Assembly: GCA_035079385.1 (NCBI GenBank)
Contig: JAVHKY010000012.1
Location: 6,228,501 to 6,292,500, forward strand
DNA from: Aspidiotus rigidus
Taxonomy: Eukaryota > Arthropoda > Insecta > Hemiptera > Diaspididae
DNA: 64,000 bases
Direction: 5' to 3'
Position numbers and translations under genes: made by a program. The notes under the pieces were generated by a model. That model worked only from the letters and a program-made list of their open reading frames with translations. It was not told the origin of the DNA and ran no database searches. Below, piece after piece: positions 36,451 through 49,146 of this stretch (position 1 is the first letter of the stretch; every line of letters starts with the position of its first letter).

Positions 36451-37147
36451 TGTAGTACAGGGCAGAGTCTTCTGTCGTCCTTCCGTTGTCGGTTTTATCC
36501 TGTGGTCGGTGATCGGATGTTTTCAGCTCTTGTAGCCGAATGATGAACTAAAAAATGTTCTGAGACTCAGCCCCGTCGACAATACTCATACACAAAATCA
36601 ATGTGTCTACCGGTCTCGGAAAACCCCAGAACTCCGGAAGAATCCGGATTCTGTAGAGAAGACCTGGAAACCCGGATTGTCCCGGAATTTAGCTCGGTCA
36701 TATCTGAAATTTTTTTCCCCTAGCCCAATAGGAAAATTAATGAAAAATTGTTCTATACAAAAAATGGATATGATTTGCAATGCTCCGCGCGGAGAAAAAA
36801 TGTCTTGGAAATTTCGCGAAAAATTCTAGTTCTGTTCTCAAAAGATCCCGGGAAGTCCCAGATTTTCATTTTCTGATTCTGGTAAACAGCCTTAAAATAA
36901 ACGTATTTGTGAGCGAGTGTGAAGTACGAGCCCGTATCGCTGTCGAGCAGTAACTTATGAATCTCATACACCGAGGACTCTCACATGGTGATACTCTCCA
37001 CCAGAAGCTCTCTGCGCTCCTCGATAACTCCGTTGATAAACGCACAAGTTTTATCTTACCCACAATGATTTGAAATCCGCAGACGAATGTATCATTGTCC
37101 TCATGCTGTCATATTTGAATTACCACACTGCTCTCACGTAGAGGATG
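36451..37147. other. No recognisable gene; possible degenerate MITE near 36.6-36.9 kb
   Basis: GTCTACCGGTCTCGGAAAA near 36605 and the complement of GTTTACCAGAATCAGAAAA near 36892 could be inverted ends of a 290 bp element with internal CCCGGAA-type motifs. No clear target duplication was found. Confidence 0.35.
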
Positions 37148-37155
37148 GTTTATGC

Positions 37156-37318
37156 CAGTGTTCCTCAAACCGTCGATCGCGGCCAACCATTCAGAGAAAT
37201 TGTAGAAATTACGTCCAAAAACGGAATGCACTTGCGTCGGGTTGCGTCAGACTCCTGATTTTTACTTCGGTCGATCTTTGAAAAGTAGATCGCGTTTCGA
37301 AAACTTTGAGGAACACTG
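37156..37318. mobile_element. hAT-type MITE, 163 bp, with target duplication
   Basis: Terminal inverted repeats begin CAGTGTTCCTCAAA on both sides. The 8 bp flanks GTTTATGC (37148-37155) and GTGTATGC (37319-37326) match at seven of eight positions. The interior contains paired GTCGATCGCGG and AGATCGCG segments, adding hairpin potential. Confidence 0.85.
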
Positions 37319-37326
37319 GTGTATGC

Positions 37327-40300
37327 TATATAGTCATGGACTTCGCGAAAATCAAATCGGTGCAAGTACAATCGTTGGTGGTCACAACCGACAGAATATT
37401 GTACGCCTCGGAAAAGAGTGTGTTCGGTGACCCGGTACGCAAAAAAAAACCTCAAGAAAGTTGAAAATTAATCAGATTTGCACGGATAGTATTTGTGATA
37501 CATTCAGCTATTGAAAATAACGGATATCGCCAAGAACTATTTCACGACGATCCATTTAGAAATACCTTGACTAGTCCCATTGGTCGCCTTCGTAATCATT
37601 CGCCATCCGTTTATATGCTGCATTTAACGATGCGCATTCAAGAGAGAGAAAAAGAAACATTAAATCAGAGAATGCTGTAATAATTATACGTAAGTGCTCT
37701 TCGTACGATCGCGGTCTCTTGGAGGAGTCGAAAAAAGAAGATATAAAATTCCGGAATCTTTTATAAGTTATCCGGCGCTAATTTGAAGAGTATATAAGGA
37801 ATTTATTCTTCCTGATCGAGCCGAAGTTCACTTGCTGTATACGATTTACAATACCGATTGTCAAGACGTAAAGTACAACAACAGCAAAACTGAAGAGAAT
37901 TTGTCGTCTAGATTACGTAATGATGTATCACAAAAATAGTTCAGACCGCGAAAAAAAAAAACAAAAAAGGAACGGTTCATCAATTTGTGGTTAGTTTCTC
38001 TCGCTGTTATTGCGCTGATTGGGTTGAATTCTCCGACGCTTGTAACTCAACGCCTAGGCAAGAAGTTGCTTTGGGAGAATGATTATGTTGCAGTGTTGGA
38101 GTGTTCGCAGAATTGCGAGAAGACGAAAAGTTGTGTCCGTATCAGACTTGACCGATCTTGGTAGCCAATAAGGTGCACCGAGTATCCCAAGATGCCAATC
38201 TGTCTTTCTAGTCGTTTTAAGGGGAATGGGATGAGAAAAACGCAGAGGCGGTTTATGATGAAGTCTTTTGGTAAAAATGAGGATGAAATGAGCACAACTC
38301 TTTAGAATATTGATCAACTGTACAAAAGTTGCTGAAAGTTGGAGTTCTGCTTGTCAATTCTTCAAAATTATCATTACAATAATTTCAGTAGGGTTGCCGT
38401 CACCAGTTGAAGGTCTGTACAGTAATCGTAACCTATCAATGAAATAATGTGGATTTGATGACTGTAAGATGGAGAAAGGGTCAAGGTAAAGATAGGTTTT
38501 GAGAATCATATGAAAACAATGGATGTGAGTCAAAGTACGGTCAAGAAGACACAGAGTTGAAAGATGGAATTTTAGCTTGTATGATTTGTGCTCGTAATTG
38601 AGAGATGAAGTAATAAAGTCGACGTTCGTGTTCAGTGGAGAGATGAGGATAAACTTTTGACAGGTTCTGGTGAAAACTATAGATAAATTTGATGCTCTTT
38701 TTGGCCCAGCCCGGTAATGACGATGACACACAGTTTGGAAATTGTTTGTCCTACCTCATTTGTAAAGAATAATGGCATTCTTGGCGAGTTTCAGTGGTCG
38801 TAGCTTTTTTGAACCGGTCGGTTGTTTTCCGCGTTGATGTCATTTCGATTAAAAAAGAGGATGGTCACGATATTCATAATGTTTCTCGTGTGTGTGAGTA
38901 ACGTGCTGCATTTTGTTTTGCTGTTTTCTTGTATGTTATGAAAGCCTATAGGATGCAGAGACGAGATTGTGCTCGGGTAAGTGAATGCACTTCATCGAGA
39001 ACCATAGAGTCGGATGTCTGCTCACAAAGTACATATCAATAAGATAATAGCTTTTTTACCGCTCTATTTTGACGGGAGAGGACTAGCCTATATCAATAAT
39101 TTCAATTCTTATATATCTAGTACTCGTTTTTGATCTCGTCCTCGGTCAAGGGCAAGTTCGGCTGCACGTTCTCTCCGACAGTCCTTTACGTTCCTAATGT
39201 CTGAACTTCATTACACCAGCACGGGGCAATTAAATACCTTCTCTTTTATCGGATTGCCGTTCGGTATGCAAGAAGTCTACATTTTGTGTAGGAGAACGTA
39301 TTTACCGAAGGGTTGATTGGCTCCTACTTTTTCGTGAAGAATTGTAAATAATATAATAATGACTTGGTACTAATATCAATGCTATTTCTTTGTTACAGGT
39401 GAGTTACAAATGACGAATAAACGATAGAAAGGGAGAACAGACCAGTAAGTGTAATTTTTTCAATTTTATTGTTCGGCACGGCGCGATATCTGAGGTGGGA
39501 CTGTCAGATTCGCATTGTTTCTTCATCAGAGTTCGTAGTCGTATTTGTGGATTTTATAGTCGTAAGCGATACGTATTCATAAAAATAATAGTGATGTACT
39601 CCATCTACCATTTATTTATGCGCCGTTCTTGTCTCTGCGTGTATAAAATACCACAATTATCCTAAATTTTCACGGTTATTTCAAATTACTCGTATAAATA
39701 GGTGAAATCAGCGCACGTATGACGTGTATATAGGCTTATGACTTCCTATTGAAAAGTCAGTTGAAAAAAAAAATACATCTTTCTCGCGTAAATAGGCAGC
39801 TGTGTGATAATGATATAGAAAATATATGCAATATTACGCGCATAGGTCCGGTTAATGATAATCTATATTTCCGGCACTCCAACGCTTTCCAGTTATAAGA
39901 TTTTAGTACCTACGCCTTGTTGATTATCTGTTTATGAAATTGCGCGAGTCAGCTCATTGTATCTTTATTTACTTTTGACACGGTTCGCGTGTGTGAAATA
40001 TTTTAATTTCAATGTACGAGTATGTACTCAGTTTCTATTGCGGAGAAAGAGAACAACAAATCGAATATAGCCCGCTTTTTTTGTCAGTTTCGATATACTT
40101 GGTCACGTTTCCAATTAGAGGGAGGGAAAAAAGTCATCGTTTTTTATTCGAATGTGATCACGATTCTATCCGATATAATATATCGGAACCACCACCTATT
40201 ATTGTACGCCAGGATTTGATCGAAATTATGGATGCGTAGACTGCCCGAGTCATTAAACGTGAGAGCAATATAAGTTCGGAAATTTTCTGGAATTGTGATA

Positions 40301-41259
40301 ATTATTTAAATTTATAAGTTGAAGAAACGATCCTCATTCAACGTTTCAATAAATTAAGTCGATTTTACATCGTTACTGGTGTAGACTATATTGTAAGGTT
40401 GAGTACCCAACTTCATGAGTGAGTACTCGCGACCCATGGTTGCGATGATTAACTTCTCACAGCAGGTGTCAATAAGACGTTATGAGTGCATCTATTATGA
40501 GAACGTAGCATATGAATTTCTGTCTAGAACGACGAAGTAAAGAGTGGAATTTACCGACAGAACGTGTAAATCTTGGAAGGTTGTATGGAAGCTGTCTGTA
40601 AACGGGGAAGTATGAGAAGGGAGTTTGTGCTCGAAACGATCTCGCGTTTAATGTTTGTCTTTTAAAAAATGAACAAAAGATGTTCCCTGGTGGCGATTCT
40701 AAGCTGTTCAAAGATTTTCGATTGTGGTTTTTTCGTATTTATCCGCTACCAGTTGCGTCGACATGGCCCCACTCCTTCGGGAAATTAGGATATCAAATTT
40801 TAGCTCGAAAATATTGTGGAGTATTTCCAACGAATTTTTTCCCGTTTATTTCTTGTTGAGGTCGATTTGTCATCATTCGTATCCTCCTCTCTTCCTCTGA
40901 ATATTTGTTTTGACCACGTCCAATGCCTATTGTTCTTCTTTCCCAAATTGGATCGGGAGAAATTCTGTTGAAATTCAACATATTTTGTTTCTTCTAATGT
41001 TCAAGTTTCCAGTCTAGTCCTGTAGCGTACTCGCTTTATTCTTTTCATGGGCTTGTCAAATATCTAGCCTTCCCGTAAATTGAAAGTTGCTTTAATTAGG
41101 TATCTTCTTGTACTATTTTTAGTAGGAAATTCTGAAGTTTCCACTTCCAGACAGATGCTCGGTTCGTATATTATTTGATAGCTGTTCAATTCTTCCGTTT
41201 CTCTGTCTATACTTTGAATTTCTCGGGAAAAAATTCGAGATAGAAAAAGATTTGTTATT
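37327..41259. other. No recognisable gene
   Basis: A 3.9 kb stretch with only short open frames. Minus-strand frames at 38354-38731 (125 codons), 38054-38317 and 40469-40711 are the longest. Their composition vaguely resembles the Penelope-like fragments, but I found no diagnostic motif. I saw no clear repeat ends. Confidence 0.45.
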
Positions 41260-41830
41260 TCAATTAAAAGTCGGCTGAAAACCGATTTAGTTCCGCCCAA
41301 TGTTAACTACAAATCGACCCAAAATGGCTGGAATTCGACTGAAAATCAACCTTTTCTTTTTACCATCGACTCAATTTCGACGCCAGGACTTATTGCGTGC
41401 CTCTTAGGTTTTTTCTTCTTTATGTAATTCAGATTTTAAATATACCTCGTTACGACTAAGCGAAGTCACTAAATAGACAGAATACTGCAAGGGAGTGACT
41501 GTAAATCGACGTCGATTCAAAATCTACCCACGCTTATTCCCAGAAAACTTCAAATTGACTTGGAATCGACGTGACAAATGAGTCGAAATGGAGTTGATGT
41601 TTGTCAATCCCAGCTCCTCATCGATTTGAGGTTGACGTGAGGTCGATATCAATTCAGGTCGGTAAGAGAATTTGGAGAATTCATCTTGAAATTATCCTGA
41701 AATCGCCGTGACAAATGAGTCAAAGTGGAGTCCACTTTTGTCAATCTCAGCTCCATGATGTTGACGTGACGCAATTTCGATCAAGACTTTGAAATTTTAC
41801 GTCGATTGAAAGTCCGTTGTCGAATTTCTT
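41260..41830 (-). repeat. TCGAC-rich dispersed repeat, copy E (shortened)
   Basis: Shares AAATCGACCCAAAATGGC with copy C, and TAAGCGAAGTCACTAAATAG (near 41457) then CAAGGGAGTGACTGTAAATC with the cores of B and C. At about 570 bp it is shorter than the 880 bp copies, so it has internal deletions. A segment TTTGTCAATCCCAGCTC near 41605 recurs near 41735 with slight changes, a local duplication. It abuts a compound microsatellite. Confidence 0.7.
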
Positions 41831-41834
41831 TATT

Positions 41835-41912
41835 GTGAGTGAGTGAGTGAGTGAGTGAGTGAGTGAGTGAGTGAGTACGAGAGAGAGTGAGTGTGAGAGA
41901 GAGTGAGTGAGA

Positions 41913-41997
<85 letters not shown>
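41835..41997. repeat. Compound microsatellite: GTGA then GAGA then CA
   Basis: About ten GTGA units (41835-41876) are followed by mixed GAGAGT, then about 42 uninterrupted CA units (41914-41997). It generates long meaningless open frames on the minus strand. Confidence 0.95.
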
Positions 41998-42000
<3 letters not shown>

Positions 42001-42449
42001 TTTTCCATCCCAAAGGATATAACCGGTTTATAGCTCCAAAGTGCGGGTCTCTGTGACGTCACAATTTGATGACGTCATAGGTCAGCCTCGTGACGTCATA
42101 ATCCATATTTTTCAGATACCACGTGTCCCATAAAAGAGATTCTTGTCCACCCCCTCGCTTAACTTCGTTAAAGAACAAGTGAGTTTTTTATGTAGGTCTA
42201 TGTTTGTAGCAGATTTTGTTGGAGAAAGATCTAGAGGTTACTCAGGAACATCAAACTATCCCCATTTTGCCAATATACTTCTTTCTTCAATAATAATAGA
42301 ATGCAAACATCATGCAAAAATAATTGATTTTTTTTAATCGATATAATTGAAACTCGAGTACGGATAAATTATTTCACTTATGGATAGTGATATTCTTTTG
42401 GAGTCTTGCCAAAAACATGCTTTTAGTTTGGTGAATTGGGAAAATATAA

Positions 42450-43545
42450 TGGTACTGTCCGAAAATGATTTCATAAAACTCTTCAAAATGTAGCTTTCTC
42501 CCATATTCTGTCAATTTCAACATCTTATTCACGAATTTCCTAAAGATTTTGGTGTTCCTATCGGTTCCCCCTCGGATCTTTGGTCTTCGAAGTTTTCTTC
42601 AAACTTTTTGAAAATGAAATCTTTCACTTTGGATTTTATCTCCTTTCCCATATTGTTTACTGGTGCCACCGATATGTGTATGATGTTTTATCTTACTTAC
42701 TGACTTCCACTATCTCCTCACCTTCCTCAGCAGTCTCCCACCATCGTGTTCACTATAAAGTAGGTGAAATTTCCATAAATTTTTTTGACCTCTCTATTTC
42801 CACTGTTAGTTTTGGGATCTTTCGTAAAAATCCATACCTCTTCTTTCTGTCCTCCTTTCCCGTAACCTCACTACCTTCAGTAGTCTCACCCACCGTCTTG
42901 TTTCTGTCCCTCTTCCCCTTCAGACTTTTTCAGATGAAATCAGTATTATCAAGTACCTGCCCATTCTAACGGCTTGAATCTTGATATCGACCATATCGTT
43001 TGGAAAAAACTCACTTCGAAAGCTACCACTTCTCTCCCTCGGAGTACGACACCCTCTAGAAGGAAAGGGAAATGAGTTCGTTATCCTACTGTGGGAAGCT
43101 TTCCTCTGAAGTCACTCATCTTCCTAACACTATCCGCAGCTTATTTTCTAGGCTGAAGGATCCTATCCCTATCTTGGAGAGAGGTGAGGTCTATAAGTTC
43201 CAACGTTTCAACTGTCCCGCTGTTCATATAGCGGGAACAAGCCGGCAGCTTTGTACTAGGGTTAAATAACATCTCGATGATGTTAATTTTGTCCCCCTCC
43301 GAAAACGCTCCACGTTAACAGAACTCCTCTCGGCTTTTGACCATAAATTTCATCCTCACCAAACCGTCTTGCTCCATTCAGAGAATGCCTTTCGTCGAAG
43401 ATTGGCCCTCGAACACATCGAGATCTTTTGTCATTCGAATTGTAATGATGTCATACTTTTAAATCGTTTTCTCCCTGTGAATGATTTAATCGAGAAGTTC
43501 TGCAGTCTTCCTCCTTCTCCTAACGACTCTGAGTCATTCTAATTT
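42450..43545 (+). pseudogene. Penelope-like element, RT plus GIY-YIG region
   Basis: Blocks in order: FGVPIGSP near 42548 (RT motif 4, usually G-x-P-M-G-S-P); WCHRYVYDVL near 42661, the catalytic YVDD with the first Asp replaced by Tyr; GEISINFFDLSI then FGIFRKN near 42763-42840; and EVYKFQRFNCPAVHIAGTSR then Q-L-C-T-R near 43185-43262, the GIY-YIG signature region with Y-I-G degraded to H-I-A. A stop follows CTRVK, after which the frame continues as an H-L-D-D block with homology-like spacing to a stop at about 43543. Frameshifts and the lost Asp show it is dead. The same subfamily occurs at 63.1 kb. GIY-YIG is the endonuclease of canonical Penelope-like elements. Confidence 0.8.
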
Positions 43546-44160
43546 TTCTGTCATCACTGGTCTAATTCAGTCTTTTTCTCTCTTATCCTTCCCTTCTTTT
43601 TCTTCTTAGCTGTTTTATTTTGTGTGTTGTACCCAGCCGAAAATATTTACAATTTTTTTTGCATTCTTCGATTTCTTGAAAATTTGTCGATCTCTTTAAT
43701 TTGATTTTCAATTTAAATTTCATTTATCTTTCGAATGTTTTATAATATCCTGATAAATTATTTATTTATACGGTTTATGAAATTAAAAACTCTCGAATTT
43801 TCTAATTTTGATTTACAATGATGAGCCGTAATGTTGCTTTCCGTATTTTTCAAAATGGTGTAATTTTTCGATCTCATCTTGCGACGAAAATTCATTCACT
43901 TTTGCAGATATAGGAATGCGGGAGTTTTGACGAAAAGACTCAAAATATGGGTACCGTCCAATAGTGTATTACAAAGGTTGATAAATTTTCCTCTTATCTT
44001 CTTTTCATTCTGGAATGCATTAGAAAAATACAAAGAAACGCTTTAGGAGTTGAGGAAGAGTATGGAAGCTTTTTAATTACCATGGGTGTTGAACCGAAAG
44101 GTTCCTCCTTTATTGTTACATTGTGACCTTAGATGAGCTACAGCCTACAGACTAGAAAGG
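43546..44160. other. No recognisable gene
   Basis: Probably includes the Penelope-like element's trailer. No motif seen. Confidence 0.5.
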
Positions 44161-44520
44161 ATCAGTGTACGAACATTCTAGTTGAGATAGACTAGGGGAT
44201 CTGAATCTCCTGAAAAATTCTTCTTTTGATGTGAAGTTGCGGCGAGAAATCAGATCTGACCCGGCTTCACATGTAAGAGAGTAAGTGTACGAATGTTCTG
44301 GTTGGGACTCCGTTCTATTCATAGTCCAGAGAATCTGAATCTTCCGGATAATTCCTAAGTCGCGGTGAGAAATCAGATCTGTCTCTGGTCCAGGCCAAGG
44401 AGGGCCAGAGCACGAACATTCTGTGGTTGTAATCGGCAAGAGTGTTAGATCAAGAAGGTCCCCTCCCATTGTGAAGTAACGAGAAGGCAAGTGTACGAAC
44501 ATTTTGGTTGCAATCTTAGA
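44161..44520. repeat. Tandem repeat, about 80-125 bp units
   Basis: AGTGTACGAACATTCT-type starts recur at about 44164, 44285, 44409 and 44491, spaced 121, 124 and 82 bp. Units also share GAATCTGAATCT and GAGAAATCAGATCTG. A 123-codon minus-strand frame (44152-44523) stays open across the units and contains the repeated peptide DLIS[HR]R. It matches nothing I know. Confidence 0.65.
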
Positions 44521-47500
44521 CAAAATACATATTTATGGATCATACGTTGAAGGAATTACCAGCTCTATCAGATGCAAGAACTGTAGACTTTTCTCACTCA
44601 AAAAAATGTGCTCGGTCATATTTCGAAATTCGTGTTGCATTTCCTATGTTATTTCCCGGTAGGACGTACATTTCTTGCGGCCCATCGAACGGACAAACTA
44701 TCTACCTAATCCAAATTGAAATCGTGCCAGCCATAAAACATGTTTTATGTCGAAAAAATGTATCGATATCAGAATAATACAACTTTCTACTTTCTAAGTA
44801 TGCTTTGGAAGTTCTTTTATTGATCATTCGAATGAATTTTATTTCGATTGGTGTATATAAGCCTATTACGACTTTGTTGTATGCAGTAATTTCTATCGGT
44901 TTACGCACGACATAGGTAAATATTGTTTTCAGTTTCGTGAATTATACGAGCAGCGTTCTAAGGGTGGAGGTGTACGATTGTGACAGAAATGTTGTAAGTT
45001 TTTTTTTACGAGTAGAAGAATTCGTGATAGCTATTAAAATAATGGCCTACCTACGTAAAGTCGCTTTATTTACTTTTAAAAAATTTTATGTGCATAAAAT
45101 GGGAGATTTTGTATCTATTATGGAAAGTCATGAACTACATTTTAAAAAGTAGCCATATAATCAATGATCATCGTTTCCAGGTTAAGTTTGCACCTATAAG
45201 ATTTTTAGCTGTGACGTGATATGCCTTTTAAATTTTCTATTCTTCTGTTTTTTTTTTTCATATCTAAGTTCCATTCTCTATTCTACGTGATTGATGAAAC
45301 AAGGTACTCTTTTCTTGAGAGCAAGCGTTTATTTTCATTCAGGATATTTAGCAGGACGTATACTCGTGTAGTTGCGTCCGATCGTGGCAATGTGGTCAAA
45401 TTATTTTTAAATATGTAGACTGTGATAATGTCGGTATCATTATTATGAAAAATATCTGCATGTAAAATGCGTGAAGTAGGCCTGTATAATATGTGGTAGC
45501 CAATCACAGATACTTGATGTGTACATATACTGTTCGTAGATCCGTGTACATGGTCGTAGTAATTGTTCTAGACGTTCACGAAGAATAAGAATAGAAAAAA
45601 AAATTCACAAAAATCGTTCCCGAGAAAATACGTGTTTATTGAGCAGAAGAGTGCGAGTATTTACTCGTATTTTATTTTTTCTCACTCTACATTTTTCCGG
45701 GAGTGCTTCACGCGTGTATTCATGAGACACGTATATTGGCCTACTGCCATAATTTGGATAGAATAGCTTTTTATTATCGGGGATCAATTACAAAACGTGG
45801 GTTAGACTTCAAAGAAAACGTTGAAATGTTAATTATCTCTAACATCAAAAGTGTCGCTAAAAATGACAGTATTTGTAATAATAAAATATTATTTACTCTA
45901 CTAAAATTTTGTTTGTTGACTTTACGAATTGTTTTTTTTTCCTGAGAAACGGCACTAGATGGTGGACCGATTTTTAAAATATTTGGTAGATAAGAGTATT
46001 AACTTTCCTGGCTGTATAGATAGTCAAGATGGAGAAAAAAGTATCGAGATTTGCGATGTGAAGAGTGCAATGAAACATCTAAGGCCCAGATTGAAACTAG
46101 TATATCTGAGTAAAATTTTTCAGCTCTTTGAAATGTTGACTATCTGCATTCGTTTACCTGCTTCAATGTATTGTGATGCAGTGAAGAGGAATGTTACTCT
46201 ATTTGTAAATTGAGTGTCAGGGGTGCAGATGTGCGATGGCTTTTCTACTCCCGTTATATATGTTGGCCGACTCTTCAACTTTTTCCAGTTCGACGGTGAA
46301 AACACCGGATTAGGTAATGGTGTGAGATCTTTAGCTATCTTTGAAAAGCTCGAGGTAAAATCGGTATTCAAACCATTTGTTGACGTTGGGATAGCAACTT
46401 GTGAACAGGATGGTGACAGACATGTAACTGATTGATGAGATGGTCTCAATGCTAGTTGACGTCGCACTACTACTTGACTTCGTCTTTCATTGTAACGTGA
46501 ATCACGAATTCACACTGGAGAGACAAGGGGAAGTTGCACTTTGTATCACTCTCGAGATCATAAAGAAAGCAGAAATGTATTCGAGGCTAACAGAATATTG
46601 ATAGTAAGTAGCGAGAGGTCTGAAGTTGTGGATCCACTGGAATTCAGAGAAATAACAAACCCTAGTTTCGCTCCTGCTCGATTTTCGACCAATTTTCCAT
46701 GTCGGTCCTACAAAATTTGTATTCAAAGACCTTCTCGTCTGTATAATGTTAGTTCTAGAAAAATCTTTCTATTAATGATTCTTATAGGTATAGAAGTTTC
46801 TATCTCAGCAATTAGAGGGATGACGAATTACTTTTTATAGTATAATGAAATCGCGTATTGTTCTGAGTTTTTATTGTCACGAGAAAACATGTTGTTGCCT
46901 AATACCTTAGTTTCATAGCTGTTTTATTTGAAACTCGAAGCAGAAAATATGACGTGTTTACATACGAGTAAATCGATAATTCTTTGGTTCCATCAATTTG
47001 CAGAACTTTTTTTCTTTCTTTCGACTGCGTTTTCGATCTATTTTTGAATTTTGCTATTTTCAGCACTTTGGAATTTTGAAGTGACAAAAAAAAAGATGCA
47101 TTTTCAAAATAATTGTCGTATCCTGGCACGAAAAAATTTTGAAAGTTCATTATAAATAATTTTGTTCTTTGCCTTCATGATATTTTTACTTGAAGTTCTT
47201 GTAAAAGCGAATTCGATTACTTTCAAGAGGTACTTGTATTTCATTCTGCACTGGTAAGCTCCTGGATGGGATAATTGGAAAGATTTGAACTTGACCTTTA
47301 ATATTAGTCGTATGAAATTGCCCTTCAGGAGTATAGGACAATTCTTCGCATACGATAATTCTACGCGTGCAAAACATTATTCGCCGTTTCATTATTTCTG
47401 AGGGTGTCATGTACAGGAAGGAAAGGAAGTTAATCGTACAAACTCTTATTTTCAATCGTGTTGGTACTGGTTCTATGAAAGGTACAGAACTATTGGCCGA

Positions 47501-47780
47501 CTATTTCGAAGATTGGATTGAGCGTCGCGCGCGAGGTAGAGGACTGGGATCAATTCTTTTCTCAAGACATTTGTGGAATTGCGTCGATGTTACGGTGACC
47601 AATCTACCACTAATTTTTAATCGCGACAGTTTACTGACAGTCCTAAGCCTGTTCAAAGTGAGAAGGAAAGTGGGCGTGCCATGATGATCACCGGTACGCG
47701 CGATGAATTGTCCCTTCAGGAGGTGTTGCTTGATTTCGAAAATATGCCTAATTATGAAGTTTACCATATTCAGGTCCCCT
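44521..47780. other. No recognisable gene
   Basis: Overlapping open frames of 60-115 codons occur on both strands, for example 46120-46467 and 47186-47455 on the minus strand, without a recognisable family. They could include an unrecognised exon but nothing in the sequence argues for it. Confidence 0.45.
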
Positions 47781-48215
47781 CCTCCCTTCCTCATTAATGT
47801 TCACTTCAAATTAATACTACCCAACCTATGACGTCATTAGAGTAGTTTTATGTAGGTCAAGGTCAATTGAAATGAGGAATGACGTCAGATCAAGCTCATT
47901 GAAGAAAAGATGTAACCTCACGACCTTCTTCCCTCTGACTAGTTTGACCATAATACAAAGAAGCGTACGGTCGTATACTTCTTCATGTATTTGCTTTGAA
48001 GACCGCATTCTGACTGGGACAACAGAGACCCAGCCCGACGTTTTTCAATGAAACGCAAAATGATGAACGCATCACTGATGATGTTAAGCTGCGTTGTCAA
48101 GCCGTGTTTCGTTGTCTCAGTCACAATTTCTCCCAGTCCCGCCGAGATTCAAACTTCCACAATATTCAGATCATCGCCTTTCCCATTAATGTCCACTCCA
48201 AATCCCGTAGAGGAG

Positions 48216-49146
48216 GGGTTTAGGAGAATTCACCAAAGGAGAATTCGTCTCATGGGCAATTAATCGATGGAAAATTAACCACTTTTTTTTGTTGTCACCC
48301 TATAAGTTGCATTCCAAAAAGTGAGCCAAAAAGTATTTCCGGGGGTTGATCACGATGGTTGTTTTTTCCATTTTTCGCAATGTGTTTTCCGAGCGATTCA
48401 AGGAGCAGGGTCACAGCGGAGGTATGAGCAAGAAGTTCATTTTGCATTGTCAATGAGACTACCACCCGCGCTGGCGTTTGTTCCCGTAGGGGATATCGTG
48501 AGCTTTCGAAACACTGTGCGCAAGTGGTGAGTTACCTCCAGAGGCGGACCTTGAGAAGACATGGATTGGTAGAACGACATGGAGACTACAACGTAGCCCC
48601 CCTCAATTTCCCCACGAATGGTGGAACGTGTTCGAAGCTGCAAAGGCCAACTTGCCTCGAACGAATAACAATGTCGAGGCTTGGCATCGTGGCTTCGAAT
48701 CTCTCGTCGAAGTTCACCACGCGAACATCTGAAAGTCGGTTAAGAACTTTCAAAGAGAACAAGCGTTGAACGACTTGAAAATCGCCCAGTTTGTAGCGGG
48801 AGGGCCGTCACCGCCAAAAAAGAAACGGTATTTAGACGTCAACATCCGTCTGCAGAACTTGGCCGAAGGGTATGACGAGGAAACGACGGATGTAGTCATG
48901 TATCTTCGCGGGGTTGCTCATAATTTCAATTATTAAATACTTAGAAAATATTTATTATTTATATGTCAGTGGCGTGTAAGAAAAAAATGAAATTTTTCTA
49001 TTTTCAAAATTAATTTTTGCGGTGAATTTGATGATATGTGGTTAATTTTCCTTCGATTAATTGCCCATGAGACGAATTCTCCTTCGGTGAATTCTCCCCG
49101 CGTTCAATTTTCCGCGGTGAATTTTCCTCTGGTGAATTTTCCGGAA
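48216..49146 (+). mobile_element. Mutator-like element with TIRs and target duplication
   Basis: Inverted ends share ATTCGTCTCATGGGCAATTA and GGAAAATTAACCAC. The right end also carries several GG[AG][AG]AATTCACC motifs in a row, so the TIR is built of short repeats. The flanks are CCCGTAGAGGAG (48204-48215) and CCCATAGAGGAG (49147-49158), 11 of 12 identical, fitting the 9-11 bp duplication of Mutator-like elements. It inserted into unit 2 of a tandem SINE-like block. It carries only the C-terminal part of a transposase, so it would depend on an intact relative. Confidence 0.8.
48310..48938 (+). pseudogene. Mutator-like transposase, C-terminal part
   Basis: Reads KVFPGVDHDGCFFHFSQCVF then LPPALAFVPVGDIV (48321-48500), then after frameshifts FPTNGGTC with a W-N-V-F-E-A-A-K block, AKANLPRTNNNVEAWHRGFE (near 48640-48700) and IAQFVAGGPSPPKKKRYLDV, finishing YLRGVAHNF near 48905-48935. 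These match the MULE-domain protein common in arthropod genomes: the GC-F-H-F-x-Q block after the catalytic core, the N-[NA]-x-E-x-W-H block and the terminal Y-L-R-G-[IV]-A-H-N. The N-terminal zinc finger and the first catalytic aspartates are absent. At least two frameshifts and an in-frame stop make it non-functional. Confidence 0.8.

Noticed and set aside
36600..36895. MITE with GTCTACCGG and GTTTACCAG ends
   Set aside because: The ends match only loosely and no target duplication is visible, so it is kept only as a remark.
37327..41259. Penelope-like N-terminal coding on the minus strand (38054-38731, 40469-40711)
   Set aside because: The composition is similar but no diagnostic RT or GIY-YIG motif could be found.
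41747..42062. Two minus-strand frames rich in alternating C and V and in S, L, T and H
   Set aside because: They are translations of the CA and GTGA microsatellites.
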